Part shown: positions 14,313 to 15,354 of the stretch, piece after piece
How the letters are laid out: each line of letters starts with the position of its first letter
Numbering within the stretch: the first letter of the stretch is position 1
NCBI GenBank assembly: GCA_002350065.1
Contig: DEDQ01000049.1
Location: 1,525-16,878 of the forward strand
Direction: 5' to 3'
Length of the DNA: 15,354 bases
Source of the DNA: Ruminococcus flavefaciens
Lineage (GTDB): Bacteria; Bacillota; Clostridia; Oscillospirales; Ruminococcaceae
Made by a program: the position numbers and the translations under genes
Notes under the pieces: generated by a model
Seen by the model: the letters and a program-made list of their open reading frames with translations, nothing else
Told to the model about the DNA's origin: nothing
The model's database searches: none

Positions 14313-14371
14313 TCAACCTGAGCGTACCGTTTGCGCCGCCTGTTACTGCGGCTGCTTTTTGGAGGGACTTA

Positions 14372-15007
14372 TTACTCACACTTTCTTATCGGGTGACGAA
14401 TAACCGTTTTCCACTTCTCGGGCGGAGCTTTTCTTGGGTCAGAAAGATATATTTCATGGTGCAGACGTTCGCTGCTGATATCGTTCTGATATCCGTTTTC
14501 AGCTATAAAACCATCCATTATCTCCACGGTCGCAGGTTCGTCATCATATGAACCATTGTGCATTATCTGCACACACAAGCCTTCGTTAATTGTGAGAAAC
14601 TCAGCCGCGGAACAGTCGAGCTTTTTCTTCTTTGAAGCGGTTTCTACCGCCCAATGAAAGTCCTTTTCTGTTACAAAATCAGGAAGCCTGATAACGGATA
14701 TCCACTTCAGCTCCGACTTATCTGCATAGTCAAATATCACGCCGTTTTCGCTCTGCCAGAAACCTTCCAGCGGCGGAACGACATACTCGAAAAAGCCGTC
14801 TATCTTATAGTCTGTCTTGTAGCTCATTTTCAGCGTATACGCAACTGCATAAAGCACCTCTATTGCCTTTTTGTATTCGCCGTTTTCATCGTTCGGGTCG
14901 CCTTTGCCGCGGACAGCTATGTAATTCATTGACGGTATTTCAACTATCTGTGGTTTGTTTTTCGGCATATAATATTCCTTGTATTCTTTCTTAAAATCAA
15001 ATGGCAT
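14372..15007 (-). CDS. GyrI-like small-molecule-binding domain protein
   Basis: 211 residues of the stand-alone GyrI-like family common in Firmicutes, related to the SbmC/GyrI and AraC effector-binding fold. Characteristic blocks are IVEIPSMNYIAVRGKGDPN (21-39), YVVPPLEGFW (75-84), IRLPDFVTE (106-114), GLCVQIMHNGSYDDEP (143-158) and HEIYLSDPRK (184-193). No DNA-binding domain is attached and the length is normal. The fold binds amphipathic or cationic ligands; some members hydrolyse or sequester toxic compounds, but a role here is not known. The ATG at 15007 follows AGGAGG five bases upstream. It begins 23 bases after the M24 peptidase gene and is probably co-transcribed with it. Confidence 0.88.
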   Translation of the reverse strand: MPFDFKKEYKEYYMPKNKPQIVEIPSMNYIAVRGKGDPNDENGEYKKAIEVLYAVAYTLKMSYKTDYKIDGFFEYVVPPLEGFWQSENGVIFDYADKSELKWISVIRLPDFVTEKDFHWAVETASKKKKLDCSAAEFLTINEGLCVQIMHNGSYDDEPATVEIMDGFIAENGYQNDISSERLHHEIYLSDPRKAPPEKWKTVIRHPIRKCE

Positions 15008-15030
15008 GGTTACCTCCTGTTTATCATCAA

Positions 15031-15354
15031 TTATAACTCTTTTAGCACTCCGTCCGCAAAGTAGTAGATATTCTCTTTCTTGTAGCCGTATTTCGAGCCC
15101 TTGACGCTGATATGCGGCTCAAACGTGAAGTAGTCCACTGACGAGAGCAGTGCCGTGTTGCCTTTTTCGGTGTATATACGGTCGTTTTTGTCCTTCACGA
15201 TAGAGTGTCCGAGATTGCCGAGGAAGTCAAGGTTGACAAATCCTCGGTCGGTTATGAGCTGATTGATGTGGAAATACAGTTCCTCAAACGTGGTCTGCGG
15301 AGCAGCAAATCGAAGCAGTTCCGCGTGAAGCTCCTCCTCCATAAGCAGACCGTT
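15031..15354 (-). CDS. C-terminal part of an M24-family metallopeptidase (Xaa-Pro peptidase-like), partial
   Basis: The last 107 codons of a gene whose start lies beyond the right edge; the frame stays open to base 15354. The sequence matches the end of the pita-bread M24 fold: FEELYFHINQLITDRGFVNL, then GNLGHSI with a conserved His, FTFEPHI with a conserved Glu likely to be a metal ligand, and a final KKENIYYF with the second Glu. M24 enzymes use two metal ions to release N-terminal residues, often before proline. The internal ATG at 15342 is not a true start, because the reading continues upstream of it. It is upstream of and close to the GyrI-like gene. Family assignment is good; the exact substrate is not determined. 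Confidence 0.82.
   Translation of the reverse strand, partial: NGLLMEEELHAELLRFAAPQTTFEELYFHINQLITDRGFVNLDFLGNLGHSIVKDKNDRIYTEKGNTALLSSVDYFTFEPHISVKGSKYGYKKENIYYFADGVLKEL

Noticed and set aside
1..15354. Search for CRISPR arrays, tRNA or rRNA genes, insertion sequences and integrases
   Set aside because: No regularly spaced direct repeats, cloverleaf sequences, transposase motifs or integrase motifs were seen by eye. A computed scan was not possible.

Overview
The window reads as a piece of chromosome from an anaerobic, fibre-degrading Gram-positive bacterium, most likely a Ruminococcus or close relative in the Oscillospiraceae. The clues are a Spo0A homologue, a secreted esterase with a type I dockerin (the cellulosome anchoring module), a GH26/GH95 glycan cluster, strong AGGAGG ribosome binding sites and sigma-A-type promoters. 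The genus is an inference from gene content, not a database result.

Layout. (1) 1-127: the first 15 codons of a minus-strand gene, possibly a Na/Pi cotransporter-like protein, with a good promoter. (2) 242-1591, minus: spo0A followed by a flavin reductase-like gene, closed by a hairpin terminator. (3) 1763-7343, minus: a glycan unit made of a cytoplasmic GH95 fucosidase, a lipoprotein GH26 mannanase with a CBM35-like module, and a HAD-fold protein that has lost its nucleophile. One promoter, bracketed by a 9-bp inverted repeat, appears to serve all three. (4) 7439-8309, plus: a MerR/TipAS regulator with a 19-bp-spacer promoter and a palindromic operator inside the spacer. (5) 8345-11022, plus: a McrB-like AAA+ motor and a McrC-like partner that stops before the nuclease domain. 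A 24-bp perfect hairpin separates it from the convergent esterase. (6) 11082-12748, minus: a secreted esterase in the order signal peptide, CBM-like module, dockerin, CE1 domain. (7) 12830-14312: a divergent pair, a 65-residue cysteine-containing protein (minus) and a duplicated HPP-like membrane protein (plus), bounded on both sides by hairpins with the same 10-bp stem. (8) 14372-15354, minus: a GyrI-like protein behind the C-terminal end of an M24 metallopeptidase that continues past the window.

How the genes may work together. GH26 at the cell surface would open mannan-type hemicellulose, and the dockerin esterase would remove acyl groups on the cellulosome. GH95 inside the cell would trim fucosylated (or L-galactosylated) oligosaccharides that are imported. 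The McrBC pair is the defence-like element. Its missing nuclease is the most interesting observation here: the operon keeps the motor and the motor activator but has no visible cutting domain. No tRNA, rRNA, CRISPR array, insertion sequence or integrase was recognised. No gene-free stretch exceeds 300 bases; the longest, 13067-13336, holds two divergent promoters and an imperfect palindrome.
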